Shown piece after piece: positions 7,543 through 16,957 of a stretch of 64,000 nt of DNA (position 1 is its first letter; each line of letters opens with the position of its first letter). Source of the DNA: Ancylomarina sp. DW003 (GTDB lineage Bacteria > Bacteroidota > Bacteroidia > Bacteroidales > Marinifilaceae); the NCBI RefSeq assembly GCF_029029505.1, contig NZ_JAKJSD010000016.1, forward strand, positions 1 to 64,000, in the 5' to 3' direction. The position numbers were made by a program, and so were the translations under genes. A model generated the notes under the pieces. The model ran no database searches, had not been told where the DNA came from, and worked only from the letters and a program-made list of their open reading frames with translations.

Positions 7543-7596
7543 TTTGAAATGAGAATATTCTCACTACAAATATATTGAGAATATTCTCATTTCAAA
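7543..7596. promoter_or_regulatory. Perfect 21-bp inverted repeat, twin-palindrome operator of DUF134
   Basis: Arms 7543-7563 and 7576-7596 are exact reverse complements separated by 12 bases. Each arm contains the 14-bp self-palindrome TGAGAATATTCTCA (7550-7563 and 7576-7589), so the region has two identical dimer sites with centres 26 bp apart. The inner end lies 14 bp from the DUF134 start at 7529. The repeat encloses the whole predicted promoter. Confidence 0.7.
7567..7596 (-). promoter_or_regulatory. Promoter of the DUF134-NifX-DUF5320 transcript
   Basis: On the minus strand TTTG (7593-7596) and TATATTTG (7567-7574) are 18 bases apart, matching the Bacteroidota consensus. The -7 box occupies the spacer between the two palindromes and the -33 box is the outer end of one arm, so occupied operators would block both elements. 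Confidence 0.62.
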
Positions 7597-7731
7597 GAGG
7601 ATTTGATTGTTTTTTCTATATAAATTAAATCGTTCCTAATTGCAGAGCTGAAATTTGAATCAGTTTTATCTAGAAAACCTCTATATTTTCGATAATATGA
7701 ATGAGTCACTTTTTATATTGCTTAATTCATC

Positions 7732-7739
7732 TATTTTTG
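7732..7739 (+). promoter_or_regulatory. Candidate -7 box upstream of the HAD hydrolase gene
   Basis: TATTTTTG matches TAnnTTTG and lies about 62 bp before the ATG at 7802. A T-rich tract about 20 bases further upstream may serve as a weak -33 element. Confidence 0.4.
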
Positions 7740-7801
7740 CAGAAAATATTGATCTGGTAAGGATAAATTACCTTACAAATTAGAATAATAGAACGTAAGA
7801 A

Positions 7802-8491
7802 ATGATTGATTTAATTGCATTTGATGCAGATGATACACTTTGGGGTAACGAAAACTACTTTTATCAGACCCAGAATGAATATGCTCAAATACTAAGTGAT
7901 TATGGGTGTAAAGAGGCGGTTTTGGAACGTTTACATTCTACTGAAATAAAGAATCTGAAGTTGTATGGATATGGTATAAAATCATATACGCTTTCGATGA
8001 TAGAGGCTGCACTGAGTTTATCATTTAGGGAGATACCAGGTGAATTAGTTGCAAAAATTTTAGCATTAGGAGCAAAAATGTTAACTGAACCGGTTCAACC
8101 TATGAATCATGTTCAGCATGTTCTTGAGAATCTATCTCAGAACCACGATTTAATAACCATTACCAAAGGTGATTTATTGGATCAGAACAGAAAGATGAAA
8201 AAATCGGGTTTAGCGCGGTACTTCTCAGATGTGATTGTTGTGAGTGAAAAAGACGATGAGGCATACCAGCAAATTATTCAGGGGAAAAATATTAAGCCTG
8301 AAAACTTCTTAATGGTTGGAAATTCGATGAAATCAGATATTCTACCGGTTCTTAATATTGGAGGTTATGGTGCCTATGTGCCTTATAAATACACTTGGGA
8401 TCATGAACATGTAGCTGAGCCAGTAGAGCATGAAAAGTTGTTCGAACTGAAAGACATGAAAGAGATACTTGACCTGAAATTCTTTAACTAG
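7802..8491 (+). CDS. HAD-superfamily hydrolase
   Basis: A 229-residue haloacid dehalogenase-type phosphohydrolase. Motif I is DADDTLW at residues 8-14 (nucleophile D8, acid/base D10). Motif II is the threonine of LITITKG in the middle. The motif III lysine and motif IV appear around VGNSMKSDILP near 179-189. The helical cap between motifs I and II marks a C1-type member. Such enzymes hydrolyse small phosphate esters; the substrate cannot be assigned. It is a single gene with a promoter-like box upstream and a strong terminator 20 bases after its stop. It reads away from the DUF134 gene. Confidence 0.85.
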   Translation: MIDLIAFDADDTLWGNENYFYQTQNEYAQILSDYGCKEAVLERLHSTEIKNLKLYGYGIKSYTLSMIEAALSLSFREIPGELVAKILALGAKMLTEPVQPMNHVQHVLENLSQNHDLITITKGDLLDQNRKMKKSGLARYFSDVIVVSEKDDEAYQQIIQGKNIKPENFLMVGNSMKSDILPVLNIGGYGAYVPYKYTWDHEHVAEPVEHEKLFELKDMKEILDLKFFN

Positions 8492-8511
8492 GACTTGGTT
8501 TGAAAATATAT

Positions 8512-8546
8512 AAAATCCCTGTTTCCGTTGAAGCAGGGATTTTTTG
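8512..8546. terminator. Rho-independent terminator after the HAD gene
   Basis: Stem AAAATCCCTG (8512-8521) pairs with CAGGGATTTT (8534-8543), followed by a T tract. The A-rich 5' side lets it also serve the convergent LytTR gene ending at 8557. Confidence 0.8.
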
Positions 8547-8556
8547 TTTAATTGTT

Positions 8557-9321
8557 TTAAAAGATCATTAAATTTTTGATTTGTTCCTGATAGTTTCGAC
8601 CACTGATTACTTTAGAAATTTTCTGATTGTTCAATTTTAGAATATAGCGGCCGCCCATATATCTTTTTATTTCTTTGATATAGGAGACATTTACAATACA
8701 GGATCGTTGTATTCTGACAAACTTCTCATCTAGCTTATCAGACAGGTATTGTAAGCTGTGATCAATCACATATTCTTTACCTGAAGATGTGTGTATGCTG
8801 ACGTATTTATCTTCGGCTGTAAAATGTGAAATATCATTTAAGTCTACAAAAATAACCCGATCAGCAATTTTAACAGGTATAGAGCTTATTTCTTTCTTTG
8901 AAATCTGTTTGACTTGTTGAGCAAGAAAATGTTCCAATTCACTTTGATTATTCTCTGATTTAAGCGAATGAAGTTTCTCAATGGATTTTGCCAGGCGATC
9001 TTCTTTAACAGGTTTCAGAAGGTAATCGATACTGCTTGTTTCAAAGGCTTGCAAAGCATATTCATCGTGAGCGGTACAGAAAATAACAACAGGTTGATGA
9101 TGACTTTCCTGCAGAACTTCAAAGCCTGATTTACCTGGCATTTGGATGTCTAAAAAAATTAAATCGGGTTTTAAATTCCCAATCATTTCAATGGCTTGAT
9201 TTCCATTTCGAGCTTCTCCAATTAGTTCTATTTTATCAGCATAGGGCAGTAGCATTTTTCTTAAACGCTTTCTGGCAAGAGCTTCATCGTCTATAAGTAG
9301 TGTTTTATATGTTGATGTCAT
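8557..9321 (-). CDS. LytTR-type response regulator
   Basis: A 254-residue two-domain regulator. The N-terminal receiver has the acidic pair DD at 11-12 and phospho-acceptor D58 in FLDIQMPG, with the conserved threonine (CTA) and lysine (LLKPVKED) later. The C-terminal LytTR DNA-binding domain covers about 150-254. It is the partner of the LytS-type kinase immediately upstream; only two bases separate the genes, so they are co-expressed and surely form one two-component system. Targets are unknown. LytTR sites are imperfect 9-bp direct repeats, which I could not locate reliably by eye. Confidence 0.93.
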   Translation of the reverse strand: MTSTYKTLLIDDEALARKRLRKMLLPYADKIELIGEARNGNQAIEMIGNLKPDLIFLDIQMPGKSGFEVLQESHHQPVVIFCTAHDEYALQAFETSSIDYLLKPVKEDRLAKSIEKLHSLKSENNQSELEHFLAQQVKQISKKEISSIPVKIADRVIFVDLNDISHFTAEDKYVSIHTSSGKEYVIDHSLQYLSDKLDEKFVRIQRSCIVNVSYIKEIKRYMGGRYILKLNNQKISKVISGRNYQEQIKNLMIF

Positions 9322-9323
9322 TT

Positions 9324-11117
9324 TTAGACTGATTTAGGTGTGAATGGAAGTCTGATACAGATGTTTTTGTCAGGCTGATTCTCCCAAGAGATCTTAGCTG
9401 ATTCACCATATAGGAGTTCAAGCTTTTCATATAAGCTTTGTAAACCGTATCCCGAAATTGGCATATTTGGGAAATCCGGACCATTATCGAATACTCTTAC
9501 AAGCAGATTTTCTTCCTGCTTCGAGATTTCTAATTGGATGATGCCCTTTTCCTGAATAACAGAAACACCATGCTTTACTGCATTCTCGATTAAAGGTTGA
9601 ATCAGGAATCGAGGAATCAATGTTGTTTGTATAGAATTGTCAATTTCAATAGTGAATTCCAGATCATCTTCAAAGCGTGCTTTCTCAATTTGTAGGTAAG
9701 TTCTTGCGATATCAACCTCTTTCTCAACTTCTATCATATCTTGATCTTTATGGTTGATGGCATATCTGAAAAAGTCTGATAAAGCCAATGCCATGTGTTC
9801 GGTTTTTGCAGGATTGATATGAGCTAGAGCAGCTATGGAATTTAAGGAATTGTATAAAAAATGTGGATTAATTCGTGAATGTAAGGCTTGAAGCTCGGCT
9901 TTGGTTTTTAATCCTTTAATCTGAGTAAGTTCCAAATCTCGAATTCTTAATTCCTGAATATTTTTGAAATTAACAAAGTTGAAAATGAGTCTAATACATA
10001 CAGTCGAAATTATAGCAATGATTTGTTTAAGCTGTATGCTCCAGCTCCATGGAGTTTTAAATATATTCGTTGATGATTGAGTCAATACGTATTGCAAACT
10101 AATAAATAAGACATATGTGAATAGGGTAGTAGTTATAATCTGAACTATTAATCTGATTGAAATCCCTTCGTTAGATACTAAATTCTCTATGTAGTAAAGA
10201 CAAGATAAGAGAATAATAAGTAAAAGTTCAACCGAAACGAGTAATTTGAGGTTTAGCACTAATGCAAGCCAGTAATAACCACTAATGTTCTGAGAGATTA
10301 AATTAAAGATAAAGATAAAGTTGATAATAAGTAATCCTTGCTTTATATAGGAACTCCAATTATTATTTTTAATACTAGTGAGTTTATATTTCAATAAAAG
10401 AAGAAGAACAATAAAACCAATTAATAAACCTAAGGCTTTCAATATAAGCTTAATGTTGTTTTCATATCGATAATAGATGTAGTCGTATTTTGATCCATGA
10501 AAATTTGATTTAAATTGATCGTAGAAATCAGGAGAGTATAACTTTTGTATTATAAACTTATCTACTTCGATTATATCTGAGTTTTCAGGTTCTTTTTCCT
10601 GAAAGATACTTGAATAAAGTACCGTGTCCCCATTAGGATTTTGTTGCACTTTAGTTAAGGCTCGAAATAAATAATAACGGAGATTTTTATTTCTGTTTTT
10701 TTGACTCATTGAAGAATATAAAGTGAATCTGTATTCTTGCAATACAATAGATTTATTCGATTGACTATCATAGGTTTTATGAATTAGTGTCTTACTATTA
10801 TCATTTGAGTTCGCAAGTGTTAAAATGATATTTCCTAATGAATCAGTTAGTTCAATATTTACAGTTTTTATGAGTTGACGTATTTCTTTAATATTATTAT
10901 TAATAGATAATGAATCTAGATGGGTGAAATCACCAACTAATTGCACCTTAATATCTGTTTCAAACCTTGCAGCATATGCATTTGGAGGTAAAATTTTAGC
11001 ACGCAGAAAATTCCAGTAAGTATGTTCCATGCTTGGATCAATAGAATCTAGCTGGCAGAAAGAATTTGTACTGTATAAAAACAGGTGGAGCAGTAAAAGC
11101 GTTAATCTTAGTTTCAT
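9324..11117 (-). CDS. LytS-family sensor histidine kinase with large extracytoplasmic domain
   Basis: A 597-residue membrane kinase. A signal peptide (1-21) is followed by about 190 residues of extracytoplasmic sequence that I do not recognise, then several membrane segments between about 225 and 380. The His_kinase domain has the phospho-acceptor motif HSRINPHFLYNSLN, and a HATPase_c domain carries LIENAVKHG (N box) and GYGLQSLYEKL (G box). Unlike typical LytS proteins the sensory input appears to be the folded N-terminal domain rather than only the membrane bundle. It is the partner of the LytTR regulator at 8557-9321. The signal is unknown. Confidence 0.9.
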   Translation of the reverse strand: MKLRLTLLLLHLFLYSTNSFCQLDSIDPSMEHTYWNFLRAKILPPNAYAARFETDIKVQLVGDFTHLDSLSINNNIKEIRQLIKTVNIELTDSLGNIILTLANSNDNSKTLIHKTYDSQSNKSIVLQEYRFTLYSSMSQKNRNKNLRYYLFRALTKVQQNPNGDTVLYSSIFQEKEPENSDIIEVDKFIIQKLYSPDFYDQFKSNFHGSKYDYIYYRYENNIKLILKALGLLIGFIVLLLLLKYKLTSIKNNNWSSYIKQGLLIINFIFIFNLISQNISGYYWLALVLNLKLLVSVELLLIILLSCLYYIENLVSNEGISIRLIVQIITTTLFTYVLFISLQYVLTQSSTNIFKTPWSWSIQLKQIIAIISTVCIRLIFNFVNFKNIQELRIRDLELTQIKGLKTKAELQALHSRINPHFLYNSLNSIAALAHINPAKTEHMALALSDFFRYAINHKDQDMIEVEKEVDIARTYLQIEKARFEDDLEFTIEIDNSIQTTLIPRFLIQPLIENAVKHGVSVIQEKGIIQLEISKQEENLLVRVFDNGPDFPNMPISGYGLQSLYEKLELLYGESAKISWENQPDKNICIRLPFTPKSV

Positions 11118-11373
11118 AGTTTATTGTTTTAAAAATTTCATATGTTAAAGAAACTTTTAGCAAGCCAAAACTACAAGATAATTCCGATAAGCTGCACAGA
11201 TGATATGATAAAGAGCATTCCGGTGAAAATAATATTTAGGAGTCTATGAAATAATAAATAGGAAGAATCTAATGACGAAATTGAAATTGCAGTTTTAATT
11301 AACACATTATCAAATCATCACATTACCATATTTCGACTTCCCTTCAGAACATTGCATTTCCACTTTGCTCGTA

Positions 11374-14313
11374 TCACCACATTAGTGCATCAAACAAGAT
11401 TTCTACAGGATGCTGTGCTTCCCTTTGACTACCATCCTTTATTTGATGACGACAGGAAGTCCCTGAAGCTGCTAATAAGGTTGTTGGTTTGGTATCCCGA
11501 ATTGCAGGTAAGAGTTTAAGCTCTGCTATCTGCATACTGAGCTGATAATGTTCAGCTTCATAACCGAATGAGCCCGCCATACCACAACAACCTGAGTCAA
11601 TCTCACTAGCTGTATAGTTTTCCGGGAAGGATAAAACTTCCTTTACAGGCAGGGTAGAGGCCAGTGATTTTTGGTAGCAATGTCCATGGAAACTAACTTC
11701 TTTTGTTTCATCAGTAAACTGTTCTTTATTAATTCTACCAGCCTGCATTTCTTGCCAAAGGAATTCTTCTATCATCAAGCAATTCTCCGCTAGTTCATTA
11801 GCGGATGCTTTTAGTTCTTTGCTCGCTAAATCTTTATATTCATCTCTGAAGGTTAGCAGGGCCGAAGGTTCAATTCCAATTAAAGGTGTTTCATTACTGA
11901 CAATACCCTTTAATAGGATAATGTTTTTGTTGGCAATAGCTTGTGCTTTTTTAACCAGACCTTTTGAAAGATAGGTTCTGCCACTCTCCATATGTTTGGG
12001 AATAATAACCTCGTAGCCCAGCTTTCGAAGCAGTTGAATGGCTTTTATTCCGGTATCTGTGTCATTAAAATTGGTAAACTCATCAGCAAAGAAGTACACC
12101 TTTTTCGCTTTATCCGTTATCCTTTTTCCTTCCTTTTTATACCATTTTTTTAATGTTGTTTGATGCAGTTTTGGGATGCTTCTTTCCTGAGCAAAGCCCA
12201 ATTGCTTTTTTATAAGGTTTCCTAGTTTTGGGTGTTGGTTGGCGTAGTTATATAGCTTGGGAGCCATACCACCCAGTTGATTTATCTTGCTGATATTTGC
12301 AATTAAGCGTGTTCTTAACGGAATACCATTGCCTTCGTAATAATGTTGTAAGAATTCGGCCTTAAGTTTAGCCATATCCACATTTGACGGGCATTCTGAT
12401 TTGCATGCTTTACATGAAAGACATAAATCCAGAATGTCATAGAGTTCCCGGCTATTAAATGGGTTCTTCTTTTCGGAGTAGCTTAAAAATTCTCTGAGAA
12501 GGTTAGCACGTGCACGCGTTGTGTTTTTTTCATCAAGACTTGCCTGATAGCTTGGACACATAGCTTTGCCTGTAAGATGTGTGTTCCTGCAATCTCCGGA
12601 ACCATTGCAACGTTCAGCTGATTTGATGATTCCATCATCATTCGAAAAATCGAAGTAGGTTTTAAGTTCCTTATTTGTTTGATTATTCTTGTAACGCAGA
12701 TGAGTATTCATCTTTGGTGTATTAACAATCTTTTCTGGATTGAAAATATTATTTGGATCCCAAACCTGTTTTATCTCTTTAAAGATATTGTAGATAGTTT
12801 CGCCAAGCATAAGTGGAATAAATTCGCCTCTCAGACGACCGTCACCATGCTCACCACTTAGCGATCCTTTGTATTTTTTTACCAGTTTAGCCGAATCTAA
12901 TGCAATAGCATGAAATTTTTCTCTATCATTTTCGGCCTTTAGATTTAAGATGGGCCTTAGATGAATTTCTCCACTTCCGATATGAGCGTGAAAGACACAG
13001 GATAGATCATGTTTTTTTAGTAAAGATTTGAATTCTGCTATGTATTCAGGTAGAACCTCAGGTAAAACGGAAGTATCCTCAATTACAGATACAGGTTTGG
13101 CATCACCTTGTAAATTAGAAAGCACACCAAGAGCCGATTTTCTCAGGTCCCAAACGCGTTTAATTTTATCAGTACCAGTTACAATAGGGAAGTGATAGCC
13201 TAAACTATTTTGTTTGAACTCAGCTTCCATTTTTTGAGCCAATCCTTCAATTTCATTTTGGGTTTCGCGTGCAAATTCGATAATAAGTAAAGCACCGGGT
13301 TGATCTTTAATAAAGAACCGATTTTTGGCTTGTAAGGGATTTCCTTCGGATAGTTTTAGAATGGTGTCATCCATCAGTTCGACCGCACCGGGTTTGTATT
13401 TTAAAGCAATCAAATTGCCTTGCATGGCTTCTTCCAAAGATTCAAAATGCGCACAGATTAAGGCGACTTCCTTTGGAGGAGCAGGAACAAGATTCAGTTT
13501 AATTTCAGTTGTAAAAGCCAAGGTTCCTTCTGAGCCAGCCAAAAGCTTACAAAGGTCGAAACTTTTATTACTTGCTGAAAAGGGTGAGCTATCTAATAGA
13601 AGATCTAAGGCATAACCCGTATTTCGTCTGTGGTTTTTTGTGTCAGGAAATTCGTGACGAATCTCTTCTTGAATATTTGTATTTTCAAGTGTCTCACGAA
13701 TGTGTTGGTAAATTTTTGTTTCTAGATTAGGTTTAATTCTTTTTGAGCGGCATTTTTCATGAAACTCTTCATTGCTTAAAGCTGAAAAACTAGCCTCGGA
13801 ACCATCACTTAATATCGTTTTTATCTCTAAAGTATGATCTCTGGTACTACCATATATTAAGGAGTGCGATCCGCAGGAATTATTCCCCAACATACCACCC
13901 ATCATGCATCGGGAGGCCGTTGAAGTTTCCGGACCAAAAAATAAATCAAATTCTTTTAGATACAGGTTAAGTTCATCGAGAATAACTCCAGGTTGAACAC
14001 GAACCCATTTTTCATCTTTGTTAAACTCTATTATTTGAGTGAAGTGCCTTGATACATCTACAACGATACCATCTCCAACGACTTGTCCGGCCAGAGATGT
14101 TCCGGCTGCTCTTGGAATGAGAGATAGTTTTTCCTGATTAGCAAAAAGAATAAGTTTCTTGATATCCGACTCATTTTTGGGATAGGCAACTGCAAGGGGC
14201 ATTACTTTGTACGCAGATGCATCAGTTGCATAGATTAATCGAGTGCTCTTATCTCTGTGAAATTCACCTTCGAATGTTTCTGAAAAGGATAGAAATTTAT
14301 CTGATGTTTGCAT
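11374..14313 (-). CDS. FAD-linked oxidase with Fe-S domain, D-2-hydroxyacid dehydrogenase (YdiJ-like)
   Basis: A 979-residue fusion of a D-lactate/glycolate-oxidase type flavoprotein and its Fe-S electron acceptor. In order it shows a PCMH FAD-binding domain (about 25-270, with IPRAAGTSLAGQ and MGGMLGNNSCGSHS), an FAD-oxidase C-terminal domain (to about 530, HAHIGSGEIHLRP and SGEHGDGR), two Fe-S clusters (CNGSGDCR...CP and CLSCKACKSECPSNVD), and a C-terminal CCG-type domain (CCGMAGSFG). The order and length match E. coli YdiJ, reported to act on D-2-hydroxyglutarate, so D-lactate or D-2-hydroxyglutarate is plausible. It probably passes electrons to quinone at the membrane surface. It is a single gene, divergent from pta, which is fitting for lactate/acetate metabolism. 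Confidence 0.9.
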   Translation of the reverse strand: MQTSDKFLSFSETFEGEFHRDKSTRLIYATDASAYKVMPLAVAYPKNESDIKKLILFANQEKLSLIPRAAGTSLAGQVVGDGIVVDVSRHFTQIIEFNKDEKWVRVQPGVILDELNLYLKEFDLFFGPETSTASRCMMGGMLGNNSCGSHSLIYGSTRDHTLEIKTILSDGSEASFSALSNEEFHEKCRSKRIKPNLETKIYQHIRETLENTNIQEEIRHEFPDTKNHRRNTGYALDLLLDSSPFSASNKSFDLCKLLAGSEGTLAFTTEIKLNLVPAPPKEVALICAHFESLEEAMQGNLIALKYKPGAVELMDDTILKLSEGNPLQAKNRFFIKDQPGALLIIEFARETQNEIEGLAQKMEAEFKQNSLGYHFPIVTGTDKIKRVWDLRKSALGVLSNLQGDAKPVSVIEDTSVLPEVLPEYIAEFKSLLKKHDLSCVFHAHIGSGEIHLRPILNLKAENDREKFHAIALDSAKLVKKYKGSLSGEHGDGRLRGEFIPLMLGETIYNIFKEIKQVWDPNNIFNPEKIVNTPKMNTHLRYKNNQTNKELKTYFDFSNDDGIIKSAERCNGSGDCRNTHLTGKAMCPSYQASLDEKNTTRARANLLREFLSYSEKKNPFNSRELYDILDLCLSCKACKSECPSNVDMAKLKAEFLQHYYEGNGIPLRTRLIANISKINQLGGMAPKLYNYANQHPKLGNLIKKQLGFAQERSIPKLHQTTLKKWYKKEGKRITDKAKKVYFFADEFTNFNDTDTGIKAIQLLRKLGYEVIIPKHMESGRTYLSKGLVKKAQAIANKNIILLKGIVSNETPLIGIEPSALLTFRDEYKDLASKELKASANELAENCLMIEEFLWQEMQAGRINKEQFTDETKEVSFHGHCYQKSLASTLPVKEVLSFPENYTASEIDSGCCGMAGSFGYEAEHYQLSMQIAELKLLPAIRDTKPTTLLAASGTSCRHQIKDGSQREAQHPVEILFDALMW

Positions 14314-14564
14314 GAATATATATCAAGTTTAAAAGATGTGAATGTCTTTATTGGTCTAGCTTCAAACGATACCTGAGACAATGTTTAACGATATAGATAT
14401 TCCGGCTAAACTCCCACTAAGATATTAAAATTTATTCTTATCAAGAATGAATATTAATACAGATTAAAATGTGTTAAAAAAGACGCTTTCGAAATGCATT
14501 TTGGGCATTTATATCTAATTTCGCAATGTCGAGATTACAAAAATACATAAATTACTGATTCACA

Positions 14565-15566
14565 ATGAACTTACTGCAAAAGATTAAGGAGAATGCAAAG
14601 CTGCATAACAAAAAAATTGTTCTTCCAGAGGGAACTGAAGAGAGAACATTGCAAGCTGCAGACATCCTTTTGAATGAAAAAATTGCACAAATTATTTTGA
14701 TTGGAAATCCTGAGACAATCAAATCAGAAGCTAACAGGTTGAATTTAGAGCATATCTCTAAAGCAATTATCATCGATCCGGAAAATCATGATAAAATGGA
14801 AGCTTATGCAGAGATTTTGGTTGAACTTCGTAAGAAGAAAGGGATGACCATGGAGAAAGCTATGGGACTTGTTAAAGATCCTCTTTATTTGGCTACCTTA
14901 ATGATTAAAGCGGGTGATGCTGATGGAGAAGTTGCCGGAGCATTGAATGCTACAGGAGACGTATTGCGTCCAGCTTTCCAGATTGTGAAAACAATGCCTG
15001 GTTGCTCAGTTGTTTCTGGTGCTTTTATCTTGATTTTGAAGGATAAAACATTTGGCGATAATGGTATGTTGGTTGTTGCTGACTGTGCTGTTCATCCAAA
15101 CCCAACTGCTAGTGAGTTAGCTGAGATTGCAGTTGCTACTGCAAAAACAACAAAGGCTATTGCTAATATGGAACCACGTGTTGCTATGTTGAGTTTTTCT
15201 ACTATGGGATCGGCTAAGCACGAAATGGTTGATAAGGTTGTTGAGGCTACTCGTTTGGCTAAAGAAGCGGCTCCGGAATTCCTAATTGACGGTGAGATGC
15301 AAGCTGATGCTGCTATTGTTGAAGCAATTGGTGCTAGCAAGGCTCCAAATTCAGAAGTTGCAGGTAGAGCAAACGTATTGGTATTCCCAACTCTTGAAGT
15401 AGGAAATATTGCTTACAAATTAGTACAGCGTTTAGCTGGTGCTGAAGCTGTAGGACCGGTATTACAGGGTATGGCTGCTCCAATCAACGACCTATCCAGA
15501 GGTTGTTCAGTTAGCGATATTGTGAACTTAGTAGCTATTACAGCAAATCAGACTGCAGGAATGTAA
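14565..15566 (+). CDS. pta: Phosphate acetyltransferase
   Basis: A 333-residue protein of the short PTA_PTB type, without the N-terminal DRTGG/P-loop region of the long enterobacterial form. Characteristic segments are LPEGTEERTLQAA at the N-terminus, AGDADGEVAGALNAT, ADCAVHPNPTA, and the C-terminal LQGMAAPINDLSRGCS active-site region. It converts acetyl-CoA and phosphate to acetyl phosphate in the cytoplasm. With ackA 51 bases downstream it forms the ATP-yielding acetate pathway of fermentation, which also works in reverse for acetate uptake. No Shine-Dalgarno is evident, as is usual in this phylum. Confidence 0.97.
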   Translation: MNLLQKIKENAKLHNKKIVLPEGTEERTLQAADILLNEKIAQIILIGNPETIKSEANRLNLEHISKAIIIDPENHDKMEAYAEILVELRKKKGMTMEKAMGLVKDPLYLATLMIKAGDADGEVAGALNATGDVLRPAFQIVKTMPGCSVVSGAFILILKDKTFGDNGMLVVADCAVHPNPTASELAEIAVATAKTTKAIANMEPRVAMLSFSTMGSAKHEMVDKVVEATRLAKEAAPEFLIDGEMQADAAIVEAIGASKAPNSEVAGRANVLVFPTLEVGNIAYKLVQRLAGAEAVGPVLQGMAAPINDLSRGCSVSDIVNLVAITANQTAGM

Positions 15567-15617
15567 GCTGAGAAATCAGAAATAGAATCTTAATCAAACA
15601 AATAATAACAAAATCTA

Positions 15618-16823
15618 ATGAACGTTTTAGTTTTAAATTGCGGAAGTTCTTCATTGAAGTATCAAATTTTGAACATGGGCGAAGAGGCGACTCTTTTAGC
15701 TTCTGGTCTTGTTGAGCGTATTGGTCTTGAAAATGGTGTTTTAACTCACAAACCTGAGGGAAAAGATAAGTTCAAAACGATTCAGGATATTCCTAATCAT
15801 TCTGTAGGTATTAATTTAGTTCTTGCAGCATTGGTTAACGCTGATCATGGTGTAATCTCTGACATCAAAGAAATTAACGCAGCGGGTCATCGTGTGGCTC
15901 ATGGTGGCGAATATTTCCAGGATAGTGCTTTTGTTACTGAAGAAGCGAAAGCGAATATCAAAGCATGTTGCGAATTGGCTCCACTTCACAACCCGGCTAA
16001 CCTTGAAGGTATCTTAGCAATTGAGAAATTGTTACCAGGTTTACCTCAAGTTGCTGTGTTTGATACATCTTTCCACCAAACACTTCCAAAGGAAGCTTTC
16101 ATGTATGGTTTACCTTACGATTGCTACGAAACTTTGAAAGTTCGTAAATATGGTTTCCACGGAACTTCTCACAAATTTGTTGCTAACAAAGCGTGTGAAA
16201 TACTAGGATGGAATATCGAAGATAAGAAAATCGTTTCTTGTCATCTTGGTAATGGTGCTTCTGTATGTGCTATCGATGGTGGTAAGTCTATCGAAACTTC
16301 AATGGGATTTACGCCTAACGAAGGTCTTTTGATGGGTACTCGTACAGGTAACCTTGACCTGGGTGCTTTACTATATATTGCTGAAAAGAAAGATCTTTCT
16401 ATTCAGGAAACTAATAACTTGATTAATAAAGAATCAGGATTAGCAGGTATTTCTGGTATCTCTTCTGATATGAGAGATCTTGAAGATGCTGCAGCTGAAG
16501 GAAACGAAAGAGCTCAATTGGCTTTAGATATGTTCGCATATCGTGTAAAACGTTTTGTTGGTTCATATACTGCTTCTATGGGTGGTGTTGATTTGATTCT
16601 TTTCACAGGAGGTATCGGTGAGAATGACGCTGTAACTCGCGAAAAAGTAGCTGGTAAGTTTGATTACCTGGGGATGAACTTCGATTTCAAGAAAAATGAA
16701 GGTCTTCGTGGAAAAGATACGGTTATCTCAACTGAAGATTCTAAAGTGAAGTGTATGATTGTGACTACTAACGAAGAATTAGTAATTGCTAATGATACGC
16801 AACGTATTGTTTCTGCACTTTAA
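15618..16823 (+). CDS. ackA: Acetate kinase
   Basis: A 401-residue enzyme of the ASKHA phosphotransferase family at the expected length. It starts MNVLVLNCGSSSLKYQ, which contains the N-terminal acetokinase signature. AGHRVAHGGEYF holds the second signature, followed by FDTSFHQTLP, the HGTSH segment, HLGNGASVCA and FTGGIGEND for nucleotide binding. It transfers phosphate from acetyl phosphate to ADP, completing the pathway begun by pta just upstream; the two genes are clearly one operon closed by a terminator. It is cytoplasmic. Nothing is unusual in motifs or length. Confidence 0.98.
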   Translation: MNVLVLNCGSSSLKYQILNMGEEATLLASGLVERIGLENGVLTHKPEGKDKFKTIQDIPNHSVGINLVLAALVNADHGVISDIKEINAAGHRVAHGGEYFQDSAFVTEEAKANIKACCELAPLHNPANLEGILAIEKLLPGLPQVAVFDTSFHQTLPKEAFMYGLPYDCYETLKVRKYGFHGTSHKFVANKACEILGWNIEDKKIVSCHLGNGASVCAIDGGKSIETSMGFTPNEGLLMGTRTGNLDLGALLYIAEKKDLSIQETNNLINKESGLAGISGISSDMRDLEDAAAEGNERAQLALDMFAYRVKRFVGSYTASMGGVDLILFTGGIGENDAVTREKVAGKFDYLGMNFDFKKNEGLRGKDTVISTEDSKVKCMIVTTNEELVIANDTQRIVSAL

Positions 16824-16844
16824 TAAGCTTAAAGATATATTACG

Positions 16845-16876
16845 AAAGGCTATCTCATTGAGGTAGCCTTTTCTTT
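16845..16876 (+). terminator. Terminator after pta-ackA
   Basis: Stem AAAGGCTATCT pairs with AGGTAGCCTTT (one G-T wobble), followed by a T-rich run, 22 bases beyond the ackA stop. Confidence 0.8.
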
Positions 16877-16957
16877 TTCTATAACTCATTGTTTTTTTCT
16901 TTGATTCTAATTTAGCATTATTGTATATTAGATCATTATTAACTTAAAATCTGACCG

